Assembly (NCBI RefSeq): GCF_014884995.1
Contig: NZ_JABMII010000012.1
Location: 41,932 to 105,931, forward strand
Reading direction: 5' to 3'
From: Spirabiliibacterium pneumoniae
GTDB taxonomy: Bacteria; Pseudomonadota; Gammaproteobacteria; Enterobacterales; Pasteurellaceae
DNA: 64,000 bases
How positions within the stretch are numbered: the first letter of the stretch is position 1; each line of letters opens with the position of its first letter. Below are positions 29,719 through 41,585 of the stretch, one piece after another. Both the position numbers and the translations under genes were made by a program. The notes under the pieces were generated by a model, which was not told where the DNA came from, did not search any database, and saw only the letters and a list, made by a program, of their open reading frames with translations.

Positions 29719-30715
29719 CCGCACTTTTATCCTTATGCTCGTCTTTGAGCTTATCGTAACCGTCCTGATCTCACTTGGGGTCGGACGGTATGCGTCATCC
29801 ATTGAGCAAATTTTAACCTTGCTGTGGTATAAACTTCTCGCGCTCCCCCTGCCTGCTATTGAATCGCAAGTGTTGTTTGATGTGCGCCTGCCACGCATTT
29901 TAACCGCAGGATTAGTCGGTACTGGGCTGGCGTTAAGTGGTGTCGTATTGCAGGGCATTTTCCGTAACCTGTTAGTTGACTCGCATGTTATTGGCGTTAC
30001 CTCAGGTGATGCCTTTGGCGGGACGCTGGCGATCTTTTTTAGCCTTTCAATATTGGCGCTGTTTGCAAGCACATTGACCTTTGGCATTGCCACATTAGCA
30101 CTCGTGTTTTTATTCAATCGCCGCGTCGCAAATGGCAGTTTGTTGATGCTGATTTTAACGGGTATGATTTTAAGTGGCTTTTTTGCCGCACTGGTCAGCT
30201 TGCTGCAATATAATCTCCGACACCGAAGAAAAACTGCCCAGCATTGTTTTTTGGCTGATGGGCAGCTTCGCCACGGCCAACAGACAAAAATTACTCTTTT
30301 TTACTCTTCCGTGGGGACTTTGTTCGACCGTATTATTGGGGCTGCATTGGCGATTAAATGTATTGTCACTGTCTCAGCGAGAGGCGAATGCTTTGGGCGT
30401 CAATGTGGTGCCATTGCGTTGGTGCGTGCTGTTTTGCGCGGGCAGCATAGTGGCTTGCCAAGTGGCGATTAGCGGCAGCATTGGCTGAGTAGGCTTGTTA
30501 TCCCACATATTAGTCGTATGTTAGTGGGCGCTGACCACCAAAAATTGCTGCCCACCTCCATGCTTGTTGGCGCGATTTATTTGATCATTGTCGATGATCT
30601 CGCGCGCACGCTAACCGCCAGTGAAATCCCGATCAGCATTCTGACCGTACTTTTAGGCGCGCCTTTATTTGCCGTGTTGGTTTATCGTTTAAGGCGAGGG
30701 CTACGCAATGAATGA
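29693..30715 (+). pseudogene. molB: molB pseudogene: FecCD-family permease
   Basis: The repaired sequence is a FecCD/BtuC-type permease of about 340 residues with DVRLPRILTAGLVGTGLALS near the N-terminus and ISGSIG, VGLVIPHISRMLVG and a cytoplasmic tail at the C-terminus, as in MolB (HI1471). One extra base near 30211-30213 shifts the frame before SDTEEKLPS, and TGA at 30486 replaces the tryptophan codon of the GSIGWVGL segment. The start overlaps the molA remnant. Neither lesion lies in a homopolymer, which argues against sequencing error. Confidence 0.87.
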
Positions 30716-31146
30716 CACCGCACTTTCCTTAGAACGCGTTAGCTTCGGTTACTCAAGTGCGCCGTTGCTGTTCCAAGCCTTGTCTTTTGACGTTCTGTCA
30801 AGAGAAATACTGGCGATTCTCGGCCCCAATGGCTGCGGCAAAAGCACACTGCCGTCACTCTTGCTTGGGCATCTTAAACCGATATCTGGCAAGGTATTTT
30901 CTGCGGTCAAATTAGGCTTTGTACCGCAGTTTTTTACTGCCACTTTTGATTATAGTGTACTCGACATTGTGCTGATGGGGCGCGCTGGGCATATTCGTAC
31001 CTTTGCCCACACCAGAGCTTGCCACTACAAGTGCGGATAATCTTTATCGCCTTTTTGATTTGGCCATGCTCAAACATCACATTCATACCGACGCACTGAG
31101 CATGGAGCATATTGTGCCTTTATTTGATACATTGGTGATGCCATGA
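30708..31146 (+). pseudogene. molC: molC pseudogene: ABC ATPase with internal deletion
   Basis: The first 100 or so codons are intact, with Walker A GPNGCGKST and the MolC-like segment FGYSSAPLLFQ through YSVLDIVLMGRAGHI. The sequence then breaks near 31000-31030 and resumes, in another frame, with the C-terminal tail DNLYRLFDLAMLKHH to PLFDTLVMP. The ABC signature, Walker B and switch histidine are missing, about 115 residues by comparison with HI1470 from memory. The fragment cannot hydrolyse ATP. Confidence 0.85.
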
Positions 31147-31361
31147 ACACAATCATACTCTATGGCTGACTACGGCTGCGCAATATTACGGCATCACACA
31201 GGTATCGATTCATTTTTTACTTTTTTACAATGTACTCACGCTCAACAGATCATCATCGATCATGGCTTTATTGGCGGATAACATTTCACAAAAATCCCTC
31301 ATCGGTGGTAAACTTAGCTAGTTACTGAAAAATCAAAAAGTGCGGTTGGAAGAGAGAAATC
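31143..31361 (+). other. Possible gene-start remnant and spacer between molC and ftsY
   Basis: ATGAACACAATCATACTCTA overlaps the molC stop in the ATGA manner typical of coupled genes but meets TGA after eight codons. The rest has no open frame of note. It may be the start of a fourth, deleted gene of the operon, or chance. The final 30 bases hold an uptake sequence and the ftsY ribosome site. Confidence 0.3.
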
Positions 31362-32678
31362 ATGGCAGAAAATAAGAAAAAAAGCGGATTTTGGTCTTGG
31401 TTGGGGCTGGGCAAAGATAAACCAACACATGAGCCTGCTGAGTTAGACACTCAACACTCAGAGAATCACGATAAAGAACAGGCAGTGTGCGAGGCGGAAG
31501 AAAAACGTTTAGCCGAAGAGCAAGCGGCACGTGAGGCGGAAGAAAAACGCTTAGCCGAAGAACAAGCCGCGCGTGAGGCAGAAGAAAAACGTTTAGCTGA
31601 AGAGCAAGAGGCACGTGAGGCGGAAGAAAAGCGCTTAGCGGAAGAACAAGCTGCACGTGAGGTGGAAGAAAAATGCTTAGCCGAAGAGCAAGCGGCGCGT
31701 GAGGTGGAAGAAAAAACTCAAAGTGCGGTCGAACAAGAAAAACCAAGCCAAGGTGGCTTTTTTAGCCGCTTGCTAAAAGGGTTAGTCAAAACCAAGCAAA
31801 ATCTCGGTAGTGGCTTTCGCAGTCTTTTTCGTGGTAAAAAAATTGATGATGAGCTGTTTGAAGAACTTGAAGAACAGCTGCTGATCGCCGATATTGGTGT
31901 GCCAACTACCACCAAGATCATCAACAGCCTCACCGAGCACGCCAGCAAAAAAGAACTGCGTGATGCCGAGCAGCTTTATCAAAAACTCAAGCAAGAAATG
32001 GCCGACATTTTAGCACCCGTTGCCAAGCCCCTTGAAATCAGCGAGAAAAAGCCGTTTGTCATTTTAATGGTGGGTGTTAATGGCGTGGGCAAAACTACCA
32101 CCATCGGCAAGCTGGCACGCCAGTTCCAACAACAAGGCAAATCCGTAATGTTGGCGGCTGGCGACACTTTCCGTGCGGCAGCGGTGGAGCAATTGCAAGT
32201 GTGGGGCGAGCGCAACCATATTCCTGTAGTGGCGCAAAGCACCGGCTCTGATGCCGCGTCGGTAATTTATGATGCGATGGAATCAGCGCGTGCGCGCAAT
32301 ATTGATATTTTACTGGCCGACACCGCAGGGCGGTTGCAAAATAAAAATCACCTAATGGATGAGCTGAAAAAAATTGTACGCGTGATGAAAAAGCTCGATC
32401 CTGAAGCGCCACACGAAATTATGCTCACGTTAGATGCGGGCACAGGTCAAAATGCCATCAGCCAAGCCAAATTGTTTAACGAAGCAACGGGATTGACAGG
32501 CATCAGCCTGACCAAACTTGATGGCACCGCCAAAGGCGGCGTGATTTTTGCGATTGCCGATCAATTTAATGTGCCAATTCGCTACATTGGCATTGGTGAG
32601 AAAATTGAAGATTTGCGCCCATTTAATGCGCAAGAATTTATCGATGCACTGTTTAGCCAAGAACAAGACGAAGAATAA
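31362..32678 (+). CDS. ftsY: Signal recognition particle receptor FtsY
   Basis: FtsY docks the signal recognition particle with its ribosome cargo at the membrane. The 438 residues have an N-terminal lipid-contact helix ([11 protein letters not shown]), an acidic domain made of five 14-residue repeats (about 44-113), an N domain, and the GTPase G domain: [46 protein letters not shown]. It leads an ftsYEX unit with eight-base spacing to ftsE. The repeat makes the acidic domain longer than in Haemophilus influenzae. Confidence 0.97.
   Translation: MAENKKKSGFWSWLGLGKDKPTHEPAELDTQHSENHDKEQAVCEAEEKRLAEEQAAREAEEKRLAEEQAAREAEEKRLAEEQEAREAEEKRLAEEQAAREVEEKCLAEEQAAREVEEKTQSAVEQEKPSQGGFFSRLLKGLVKTKQNLGSGFRSLFRGKKIDDELFEELEEQLLIADIGVPTTTKIINSLTEHASKKELRDAEQLYQKLKQEMADILAPVAKPLEISEKKPFVILMVGVNGVGKTTTIGKLARQFQQQGKSVMLAAGDTFRAAAVEQLQVWGERNHIPVVAQSTGSDAASVIYDAMESARARNIDILLADTAGRLQNKNHLMDELKKIVRVMKKLDPEAPHEIMLTLDAGTGQNAISQAKLFNEATGLTGISLTKLDGTAKGGVIFAIADQFNVPIRYIGIGEKIEDLRPFNAQEFIDALFSQEQDEE
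31491..31700 (+). repeat. 42-bp tandem repeat in the acidic domain of ftsY
   Basis: Five consecutive 42-base units encode near copies of [14 protein letters not shown], and a sixth begins before diverging. Units differ mostly at synonymous sites. The opposite strand also stays open over this stretch because of the skewed composition, but that frame is not a gene. Confidence 0.93.
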
Positions 32679-32686
32679 GGGCCGAT

Positions 32687-33346
32687 ATGATCCGATTTAT
32701 TAACGTTAGTAAAGCCTACCTTGGTGGTAAACCTGCCTTACAAGGCTTGAGCTTCCACCTGCCGGTGGGATCGATGACCTACCTCACAGGTCACTCTGGG
32801 GCGGGAAAAAGTACGCTGTTGAAACTCATCATGGGGATTGAGCGTGCTAATGGCGGCTCGGTCTATTTCAATGGGCACGACATCACTCGCTTAAGCGATG
32901 ATCAAATCCCGTTTTTGCGTCGCCAAATTGGCATGGTGCACCAAGATTACCACCTGCTAACCGACCGCAGCGTGCTGGAAAATGTCTCCCTGCCGTTGAT
33001 TATCTCGGGCATGCACCCGAATGAAATCAAACGTCGTGCTTGTGCTGCGCTGGATAAAGTGGGGCTACTGCACCGCGCCAATCACTTGCCGCTGCACCTT
33101 TCAGGTGGGGAACAACAACGGGTGGACATCGCCCGTGCAGTGGTCAATCGCCCACAATTATTGCTCGCAGATGAGCCAACAGGTAACTTGGATAAAACGC
33201 TTTCGCGTGAAATTTTCCGCCTGTTTGAAGAATTTAATCGTGTGGGGGTTACCGTGTTAGTCGCCACGCACGATCACACCATTGTGCAACAATATCCAAA
33301 ACCGACCTTAGTGCTTGAGCAAGGTCATCTTCGTGCATTTCAATAA
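32687..33346 (+). CDS. ftsE: Cell division ATP-binding protein FtsE
   Basis: FtsE with FtsX forms an ABC-type complex at the septum that controls peptidoglycan hydrolases. The 219 residues carry Walker A GHSGAGKST, signature LSGGEQQR, Walker B LLLADEPTGNLDK and the switch histidine in VATHDH. It sits eight bases after ftsY and nine before ftsX. Confidence 0.97.
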   Translation: MIRFINVSKAYLGGKPALQGLSFHLPVGSMTYLTGHSGAGKSTLLKLIMGIERANGGSVYFNGHDITRLSDDQIPFLRRQIGMVHQDYHLLTDRSVLENVSLPLIISGMHPNEIKRRACAALDKVGLLHRANHLPLHLSGGEQQRVDIARAVVNRPQLLLADEPTGNLDKTLSREIFRLFEEFNRVGVTVLVATHDHTIVQQYPKPTLVLEQGHLRAFQ

Positions 33347-33355
33347 GGAGATTCT

Positions 33356-34285
33356 ATGAGCTCACGCCCAACCCAAGCGCCGTTTTGGATGCAAACCCAA
33401 TATGTGTTGAAATCCGTGTTCAATGACTTATGGCAAAAACGCATCGGCACCGCGCTGACGGTGCTGGTGATCGCGGTGTCGTTGACCATTCCAACCATCA
33501 GCTATTTATTGTGGAAAAACACCAAAGAAGCGGCGACGAAATTTTACCCCGAATCGCAAATTAGTGTTTACTTACATAAAACCTTAAGTGAGGCCGACGC
33601 CAATTTGGTGGTGGACAAAATCCGCCAAGAAAAGGGCGTGGCGGAACTCAGTTATATTTCTCGCCAACAAAGTTTGGAAGACTTCCGCCAATGGTCGGGC
33701 TTTAATGATGAGCTGGCGATGCTCGACGACAATCCGCTGCCAGCGGTGGTGATGATAACCCCAACGGAGGCGTTTCAAACCAGCGCGAAGCTCACCGAGC
33801 TCAAGCAAACGCTGATCAAAATCAAAGGCGTGGATGAAGTGCGGTTAGACACCGACTGGATGGAAAAACTCGGCGCCATCACCTGGCTGGCTGGGCGCAT
33901 TGCAGTGGTCTGCACCTTGTTGATGCTGATTGCCGTGATTTTGGTAATCGGCAATAGTATTCGCTCCGATGTCTACAGTGCTCGCGCCAACATTGAAGTG
34001 ATGAAACTGCTCGGTGCTACAGAGCACTTTATCCTGCGCCCGTTTCTCTACACAGGCTTAATCTTCGGCATTATCGGTGGCGTGCTGGCCGCCATTTTAA
34101 GCGGACTAACCATCGCTTATTTTTCGACGGCAATCGACTATGTGGCCAATATTTTTGCGGTAAAATTTGAGCTTAACGGTATGAATTTTGTCGAAGTGTT
34201 GTTTATCATCGCCCTCGCCGCCTTCACAGGCTGGTGCGGCGCCTTGATTGCGGCGAAAAAACACATTCACCGCTTGGAAAATTGA
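33356..34285 (+). CDS. ftsX: Cell division protein FtsX
   Basis: FtsX is the membrane partner of FtsE and transmits its ATPase cycle to periplasmic hydrolase activators. The 309 residues have four membrane segments: one near 34-56, then three in the last 140 residues, with the extracytoplasmic domain between helices 1 and 2. A conserved MKLLGATEHFILRPFLY segment is visible. AAGGAG stands before the start. The stop is eight bases from the garK stop on the other strand. Confidence 0.96.
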   Translation: MSSRPTQAPFWMQTQYVLKSVFNDLWQKRIGTALTVLVIAVSLTIPTISYLLWKNTKEAATKFYPESQISVYLHKTLSEADANLVVDKIRQEKGVAELSYISRQQSLEDFRQWSGFNDELAMLDDNPLPAVVMITPTEAFQTSAKLTELKQTLIKIKGVDEVRLDTDWMEKLGAITWLAGRIAVVCTLLMLIAVILVIGNSIRSDVYSARANIEVMKLLGATEHFILRPFLYTGLIFGIIGGVLAAILSGLTIAYFSTAIDYVANIFAVKFELNGMNFVEVLFIIALAAFTGWCGALIAAKKHIHRLEN

Positions 34286-34293
34286 TTGAAAAC

Positions 34294-35433
34294 CTAAAGT
34301 GCGGTTGCTAATTTATACAACCGCGCGACATTCTCGGCGCAGGATTGCAGGTTTTGCGCACCGCACTTTAAGGTGTTCTCAAGGCTGTCGATCTGTTGGA
34401 TAATTGGGAACACCGCATCAATGCCGTGATCATAGACTGCGACATAATCCGCGCGCAAACAGCCGACCAAGGCGATCACGGGCTTGTTGTGCGCTTTGGC
34501 GCAGCGCGCCACACCGATTGGCGTTTTGCCGTGTACTGTTTGCCCATCCATGCGCCCTTCACCTGTGATGACCAAATCGGCTGACCGCACTTTGCTTTCC
34601 AACGCCACGGCGTTGAGCATAATCTCTACCCCTGAGCGCAGTGTGGCATTTGGCAATAACATCAACCCTGCACCCATGCCGCCTGCAGCGCCTGCGCCTT
34701 TGACATCAGCAATCGCTTTATTCAGCTGGTGTTGAACCACCTCGGCAAAATGAGCAAGGGCGTGATCAAGGCGTTTGATCATCGCCTCATCGGCGCCTTT
34801 TTGTGCGCCAAACACCGCCGCCGCGCCCTGTTCACCGCACAGGGGATTGTCCACATCGCAGGCCACCGACAACCGCACTTTACTTAGGCGTTCATCAAGC
34901 TGTGATAAATCCACTCTCGCCAGGCTTGCCAGCGCGGCGCCGCCAAAGGCGAGCTCGTCATCGTTGTCGTCATAAAAATGCGCGCCAAGGGCTTGCAGCA
35001 TGCCCACGCCACCATCGTTGGTCGCGCTGCCGCCAATGCCGAGAATAATTTCCTCCACTTCATGGGAAAGTGCGGTTTTGATCAGCTCGCCTGTGCCAAA
35101 GCTGGTGGTGATTTCTGGGTTGCGTTTATCCAGCGGCACCAAATGCAGCCCCGAGGCGGCCGCCATTTCGATGATCGCCGTGCGCCCGTCGCCTGAAAGC
35201 CCCCATTGGGCTTGCACCGTTTCGCCCAGTGGGCTGGTGACCGCACTTTGCATTAAGCGTCCGTGGGTTGCGTCCACAAAAGATTGCACCGTGCCTTCGC
35301 CGCCGTCTGCCATTGGCACCAACGTGTACGTGGCATTCGGAAAAATGCGCGCAAATCCCGCCTCAATGGCTTGCGCCACCGCTTGGGCACTGAGGCTTTC
35401 TTTGAAACTGTCTGGTGCAATCACAATGTGCAT
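34294..35433 (-). CDS. garK: Glycerate kinase
   Basis: The 379 residues belong to the GarK/GlxK glycerate kinase family, which phosphorylates glycerate (to 2-phosphoglycerate in E. coli). Visible family segments are APDSFKESLSA at the N-terminus, MADGGEGTVQSF, GIGGSATNDGGVGMLQALG and ITGEGRMDGQTVHGKTP. It lies nine bases downstream of a yidA-like phosphatase gene on the same strand. Several uptake sequences lie inside it, so it is long resident. The family name glxK would be equally fitting. Confidence 0.92.
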   Translation of the reverse strand: MHIVIAPDSFKESLSAQAVAQAIEAGFARIFPNATYTLVPMADGGEGTVQSFVDATHGRLMQSAVTSPLGETVQAQWGLSGDGRTAIIEMAAASGLHLVPLDKRNPEITTSFGTGELIKTALSHEVEEIILGIGGSATNDGGVGMLQALGAHFYDDNDDELAFGGAALASLARVDLSQLDERLSKVRLSVACDVDNPLCGEQGAAAVFGAQKGADEAMIKRLDHALAHFAEVVQHQLNKAIADVKGAGAAGGMGAGLMLLPNATLRSGVEIMLNAVALESKVRSADLVITGEGRMDGQTVHGKTPIGVARCAKAHNKPVIALVGCLRADYVAVYDHGIDAVFPIIQQIDSLENTLKCGAQNLQSCAENVARLYKLATAL

Positions 35434-35442
35434 CGCTACTCC

Positions 35443-36255
35443 TTAACTTAACACATAGCGCTCTATCGCCTGCGCCACGCCCGAGTCGTTGTGGTGGCCG
35501 GTGATGGCATCGGCCATCGCTTTGAGCTCGTCGGTGGCGTTTTCCATCGCAATGCCAAGGCCTGCGTATTCCACCATGTGGGCGTCATTGCCCGCATCGC
35601 CCATGCAAATCACATCACGCGCTGGAATGCCTAAAAAATCTGCCAACGCGGCAATGCCGCTGCCTTTGTTAGCTTTCGGGTGGAGAAATTCCATAAAAAA
35701 TGGCGTGCTTTGCACCACGGTGAACTGTACTTTTAGTGCCTGCGGCAATGTCGCCATAGCATGAGAGACTTTTTCACTATCATCGGCATAGAGAACCTTG
35801 ATGATGGGTTCATCATCAGCCAGCTCAGCAAAGTCCAATTGATTCAGCTCGATTTTGTTGATTTCTGCCTCATGCTGGCTGCAAGGGCCACAATCAGGCG
35901 AGATCAGCCCACGAATAGGCGAAAACGCGTGCAGGTTAATGCCCAACGTTTTGGCGTGCTCAGCAAGTAACTTCGCCTCACGACCTGTGAATTGAAAATC
36001 TTGAATGATTTTTTCATCGCTGATGCGTTTGACCTGCGCGCCATTAAAACACAGCACATAGTCATCATCGCTGGTCATCTCTAACTGCTCAAAATAGTGT
36101 TTAAGCCCTGCAAATGGGCGCCCTGAGGCGAGTACCACACGCACACCACGGTTTTTGGCGGCCAAAATGGCTTGACGGTTGCGCTCACTAACTTGTTTTT
36201 TACTGTCGAGCAAAGTGCCGTCCATGTCTAATGCAATTAATTTATAGTTATTCAT
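35443..36255 (-). CDS. yidA: YidA-like sugar phosphatase (HAD-IIB)
   Basis: This 270-residue Cof-type HAD phosphatase has motif I ALDMDGTLLDS, motif II LASGRP, lysine in HPKANKGSGIAALAD, and motif IV MGDAGNDAHMVEYAG. The overall sequence is closest in my judgement to YidA, which acts on sugar phosphates and phosphorylated intermediates with broad range. Placed between a bglA-like gene and garK, it may be co-transcribed with both. The exact substrate is not known. Confidence 0.82.
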   Translation of the reverse strand: MNNYKLIALDMDGTLLDSKKQVSERNRQAILAAKNRGVRVVLASGRPFAGLKHYFEQLEMTSDDDYVLCFNGAQVKRISDEKIIQDFQFTGREAKLLAEHAKTLGINLHAFSPIRGLISPDCGPCSQHEAEINKIELNQLDFAELADDEPIIKVLYADDSEKVSHAMATLPQALKVQFTVVQSTPFFMEFLHPKANKGSGIAALADFLGIPARDVICMGDAGNDAHMVEYAGLGIAMENATDELKAMADAITGHHNDSGVAQAIERYVLS

Positions 36256-36308
36256 AGTATCCTCATATTAATTTGCTCTAGCATAACACAGACCGCACTT
36301 TAACATCA

Positions 36309-37727
<1,419 letters not shown>

Positions 37728-37907
37728 TTATTGTTATTGCTGCAAGATAATTGCTTAAGATACACATAAATGCGCAAAAAAACGAAAGTTTATTGCAAGA
37801 ATGTGATCTTGGCTGGAATTCTCACATAATCCATAAAACCGCACTTTTATGCTCACGGTAATTCCCTTAGAATTGGGCAGATTATTCTAATAACAAACGG
37901 AGTGTTT

Positions 37908-39869
37908 ATGAAATTAACCTTAAATAGAGTACATTTTGCGGTTGTGACCGCACTTTGCCTGCCAACCTTGGCGCTGGCCGCGGATATGGATTTACGCGTT
38001 GTGGAAACCACCGATTTGCACGCCAATATGATGGATTATGACTATTATAAAGACAAACCATCAGAGAAAATCGGACTGGTGCGGGCCGCTGATTTAGTAC
38101 AAAAAGCGCGTGCTGAAGTAAAAAACAGTGTGTTAGTGGACAATGGGGACTTGATTCAAGGCAGCCCAATGGGGGACTGGGTGGCATCAAAAGGCTTGAA
38201 AGCAGGTGAATTGCACCCTGTGTATAAAGCCATGAACCTGCTCAATTATGATGTCGGCAACATCGGCAACCACGAATTTAACTACGGTCTTGAGTTTTTA
38301 GACCGCTCGATTGCCGGCGCTAAGTTTCCGTATATCAACGCCAATATTTATGTCGCCAACGGCAAAGACGATAAACACTATTTCACGCCGTATATCATTA
38401 AAGACTATGAATTTGTCGATACCGACGGCAAAAAACAACAGCTGAAAGTCGGCTACATCGGCTTTGTGCCACCCCAAGTGCTGATTTGGGATAAGAAAAA
38501 TTTAGAAGGCAAAGTGATCGCCAAAGACATCACCGAAACCGCCAAACATCTGGTGCCGAAAATGCGCGCAGAGGGCGCGGATATTGTGATTGCGGTGCCG
38601 CACTCAGGGCTTTCGGCTGAGCCATACCGCACTTTGGCCGAAAACTCAGTGTATTATCTCTCCAAGGTCGAGGGCATTGACGCGATCGCCTTTGGGCATG
38701 CCCACGCGGTTTATCCAAGCAAAGAGTTTGCCGACATTCCTGGTGCCGATATTGAAAAGGGTACCATTAACGGTGTGCCGTCGGTGATGCCAGGGCGCTG
38801 GGGCAGTCACATTGGCGTGATTGATCTCAAGCTTAATAATGACTCAGGCAAATGGAAGGTCGTCTCTGGCACAACCGAAGCTCGGGCGATTTATGACAGC
38901 AAAAACAAAGCCGCCATCGCTAAGCAATATGTGCCGATTTTAGATGTGCTCAAAGCCGATCACAAAAGTACCCGCGACTACGTCAATGCTCCGATTGGTA
39001 AAGCCGACGATAAAATGTACAGTTTCCTTGCGCTGGTGCAAGATGACCCAACTATCCAAATTGTTAATCTGGCACAAATTGACTATGTCAAACGCTTTGC
39101 TCAAGGCGACCCTGATTTAGGCAACCTGCCTGTGCTGTCTGCTGCTGCACCATTTAAAGTGGGCGGGCGTAAAAATGACCCGAGCAACTACACCGAGGTG
39201 GAAGCAGGTCAATTGACGTTCCGCAACGCGGCGGATTTGTATCTTTATCCTAACACTTTAGTAGCGTTGAAAGTCACAGGTGAAGAAGTGCGGGAATGGC
39301 TCGAGTGCTCCGCTGGCCAATTTAACCAAATCGCCCCCACAGAAGCGGAAAAGCAAGCCTTAATCAACTGGGACGGTTTCCGCACTTATAACTTTGATGT
39401 GATTGATGGGGTGAATTACCAAGTGGACATCACGCAACCTGCGCGCTATGACGGGGAGTGCAAGCTCATCAACCCAGACGTACACCGCATTGTGGATCTG
39501 ACATTCAACGGTAAGCCTATTGATGAGAAGCAAAATTTCTTGATTGCCACCAATAATTACCGCGCCTTTGGGGAAAAATTCCCAGGCACTGGCAGTGCGC
39601 ATATTGCCTTCTCTTCACCCGATGAAAATCGCTCCATTGTGGCAGACTACATCCGCCGTGTCAGCAAGGAGCAAGGCGAAGTGAAAGCTACAGCGGACAA
39701 CAACTGGCGCATTAAAGCGATTGACAACAACAAAGCGCAAGTGTTCTTTGAAACCTCTCCGTCTGAAAAAGCGGCAGAGTTTATCAAAGAAAAGGCTCAA
39801 TACCCAATGAAAACTATCGGGCAAGACGACAATGGCTTTGCACTCTATGAGGTGGATTTGAGCAAATAA
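37908..39869 (+). CDS. cpdB: 2',3'-cyclic-nucleotide 2'-phosphodiesterase / 3'-nucleotidase
   Basis: CpdB is a periplasmic enzyme that turns 2',3'-cyclic nucleotides and 3'-nucleotides into nucleosides and phosphate. The 653 residues have a signal peptide ending LALA, a metallophosphoesterase domain ([36 protein letters not shown]) and a C-terminal nucleotidase substrate-binding domain. I start at the ATG with GGAG upstream rather than at the in-frame GTG six bases earlier. It is convergent with narQ. Confidence 0.96.
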   Translation: MKLTLNRVHFAVVTALCLPTLALAADMDLRVVETTDLHANMMDYDYYKDKPSEKIGLVRAADLVQKARAEVKNSVLVDNGDLIQGSPMGDWVASKGLKAGELHPVYKAMNLLNYDVGNIGNHEFNYGLEFLDRSIAGAKFPYINANIYVANGKDDKHYFTPYIIKDYEFVDTDGKKQQLKVGYIGFVPPQVLIWDKKNLEGKVIAKDITETAKHLVPKMRAEGADIVIAVPHSGLSAEPYRTLAENSVYYLSKVEGIDAIAFGHAHAVYPSKEFADIPGADIEKGTINGVPSVMPGRWGSHIGVIDLKLNNDSGKWKVVSGTTEARAIYDSKNKAAIAKQYVPILDVLKADHKSTRDYVNAPIGKADDKMYSFLALVQDDPTIQIVNLAQIDYVKRFAQGDPDLGNLPVLSAAAPFKVGGRKNDPSNYTEVEAGQLTFRNAADLYLYPNTLVALKVTGEEVREWLECSAGQFNQIAPTEAEKQALINWDGFRTYNFDVIDGVNYQVDITQPARYDGECKLINPDVHRIVDLTFNGKPIDEKQNFLIATNNYRAFGEKFPGTGSAHIAFSSPDENRSIVADYIRRVSKEQGEVKATADNNWRIKAIDNNKAQVFFETSPSEKAAEFIKEKAQYPMKTIGQDDNGFALYEVDLSK

Positions 39870-39875
39870 AAAGCC

Positions 39876-39919
39876 AAAGTGCGGTTAACTTAGGCAATTA
39901 GGTAAACATAACCGCACTT
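39876..39919. terminator. Uptake-sequence pair between convergent cpdB and narQ
   Basis: AAAGTGCGGTT and AACCGCACTT face each other 23 bases apart, the second lying inside the end of narQ. The loop is long and T-runs are short, so this is a possible weak bidirectional terminator. Confidence 0.4.
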
Positions 39920-41585
39920 CTGTGCCACCCTTTTCTCTTGGCATTATGTTAAGAGTTGCATTAAGTTCTTGGGCACGTTCGGCCATGATATTTAAGCCGT
40001 AGTGCCCGCTTGGTTCATGCAGTGAACCAATCCCAACACCATTATCACGCACAATCACTTCATTTTCACCGTCAGCATTAGGGCGTGCAATCACTTCAAT
40101 TAAGCTGGCATTGGCGTGTTTAATGCTATTGAGTACGGCTTCACGCACAATTTGCAGCAGGTGAATTTGCTGCTGCGCACTCAAAATTTGTGATGGTAGG
40201 GCACATTCAAGGGTAATTTTAGCATCACTGTTAGGTTGTAAATTATCAATTACTTCTTGTAATGCTAAAGCAAGATTAGATTCACTGACGGTTAAACGAA
40301 ACGTCGCAAGTAACTCTCGTAGCTGTGTATAACCATCAGAAAGTGCGGTTTCAAACTGAGAAACAATTTGTAAGCTTTTGGGCGCGTTTCCATCCATTTC
40401 TCGTTCGATCGCACGTTTGAGAAGCGTTAATTGAATTTGTAAAAATGCCAGCACTTGTGCCAGCGAATCATGTAATTCGCGCGCAATAATGGAACGCTCT
40501 TGCATTAACAATAACTGTTGTTGCTGTTTAGCCAATTGGGCGGAGTATAATGCACGGCCGAGCATTTGCGCAATGTTCTCGATGGTGCGTAAATCAGGGT
40601 ATCCCTCACCTCGTTGCCAATTCAGTTGACCTAAATTTTGCTCGCCGATGGCGATGCGCGTGATGTGCCACGGCTTATTCTCGTCCACCTCACCCACATC
40701 CATATTCCACATTTCATTGCCGTTGAGCAACAAGCGCACCGCTTGCAATGCTTCATTTTGCCGCAACGAGGAAAGGATAATATGTAATCCCTCTTGATTG
40801 ATATCATGCAAACTCAAACGTTGAGAGGCAAAATAAAGCATTGATAAAGTGCGGTTGATTTGGGTTAAACTGTGCGTTTTTTCATTGACCTGATGCTCTA
40901 AACAATCATAGAGTTTTTTCAGATCTTTGGCCATTTGTGTGAACCCGCGCGAAAGCACACCCAGCTCGTTGTCGCTGTCCACATCCAGCGCTAAATGCTC
41001 AAATTGGCCATTTTGCACTTGCTGGCTGGCGGTGACTAAACGCCCTAATGGCTCAACTACTTTTTTGCGGCTGTAACCTAAAAGCAAGAAGCCAAAGGCG
41101 ACCATCAGTAATAATGCGCAGATGTTAGAGTAGATCGCCACCATCAATTGGCGCTCAGAAAAGGTCTGTAAAACGCTGACAAAATGGTCAACTTGATTGA
41201 CATAATCGCTTAAATGATTGCGATAAGCCGTTTTATTTCCTGCCCGAATATAGCCTTCCATCTCTTGCCAGCGTGAGAGCAAAGTGCGGTAAGCTGTTTG
41301 CACTTCATTAGGCACATAGATGTGATTGAGCCGCACCAATGTTGGCGATCGCAGCGTGTCTTGATAAAGTGCAACCCCTGCGCCAACGGCATGGGGCTGA
41401 TAGTCCATATCGTGTAGCAGGCGGTAACTTTGCATGCGCAATGAGCCTGAAACATTGATCATCTCTGCGTCGGATTGATTACCTACCATGATTACGGTGG
41501 TCACCCCAGTGGCCAGCCCTGACAGCAGCACAATCAGCAGTAAATAATAAGCCAGACGTTTAGTCAAAGAATGGCGAAACAGCAT
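39885..41585 (-). CDS. narQ: Nitrate/nitrite sensor histidine kinase NarQ
   Basis: NarQ senses periplasmic nitrate and nitrite and phosphorylates NarP. The 566 residues have two membrane segments (about 12-34 and 150-172), the periplasmic P-box (VSGSLRMQSYRL), a HAMP region, and a HisKA_3/HATPase pair: phosphorylated histidine in ARELHDSLAQ, N-box NSIKHANAS and G-box DNGVGIG. It directly abuts lysA, and its cognate regulator narP is not in the window. Its target nap operon is. Confidence 0.95.
   Translation of the reverse strand: MLFRHSLTKRLAYYLLLIVLLSGLATGVTTVIMVGNQSDAEMINVSGSLRMQSYRLLHDMDYQPHAVGAGVALYQDTLRSPTLVRLNHIYVPNEVQTAYRTLLSRWQEMEGYIRAGNKTAYRNHLSDYVNQVDHFVSVLQTFSERQLMVAIYSNICALLLMVAFGFLLLGYSRKKVVEPLGRLVTASQQVQNGQFEHLALDVDSDNELGVLSRGFTQMAKDLKKLYDCLEHQVNEKTHSLTQINRTLSMLYFASQRLSLHDINQEGLHIILSSLRQNEALQAVRLLLNGNEMWNMDVGEVDENKPWHITRIAIGEQNLGQLNWQRGEGYPDLRTIENIAQMLGRALYSAQLAKQQQQLLLMQERSIIARELHDSLAQVLAFLQIQLTLLKRAIEREMDGNAPKSLQIVSQFETALSDGYTQLRELLATFRLTVSESNLALALQEVIDNLQPNSDAKITLECALPSQILSAQQQIHLLQIVREAVLNSIKHANASLIEVIARPNADGENEVIVRDNGVGIGSLHEPSGHYGLNIMAERAQELNATLNIMPREKGGTEVRLCLPNCLS

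Noticed and set aside
31360..31746. Open frame opposite the ftsY repeat
   Set aside because: It is a mirror of the skewed 42-base repeat and has no start signal or family features.
37790..37832. TGTGA and TCACA upstream of bglA
   Set aside because: The two halves are 15 bases apart instead of six, so this is not a CRP site.
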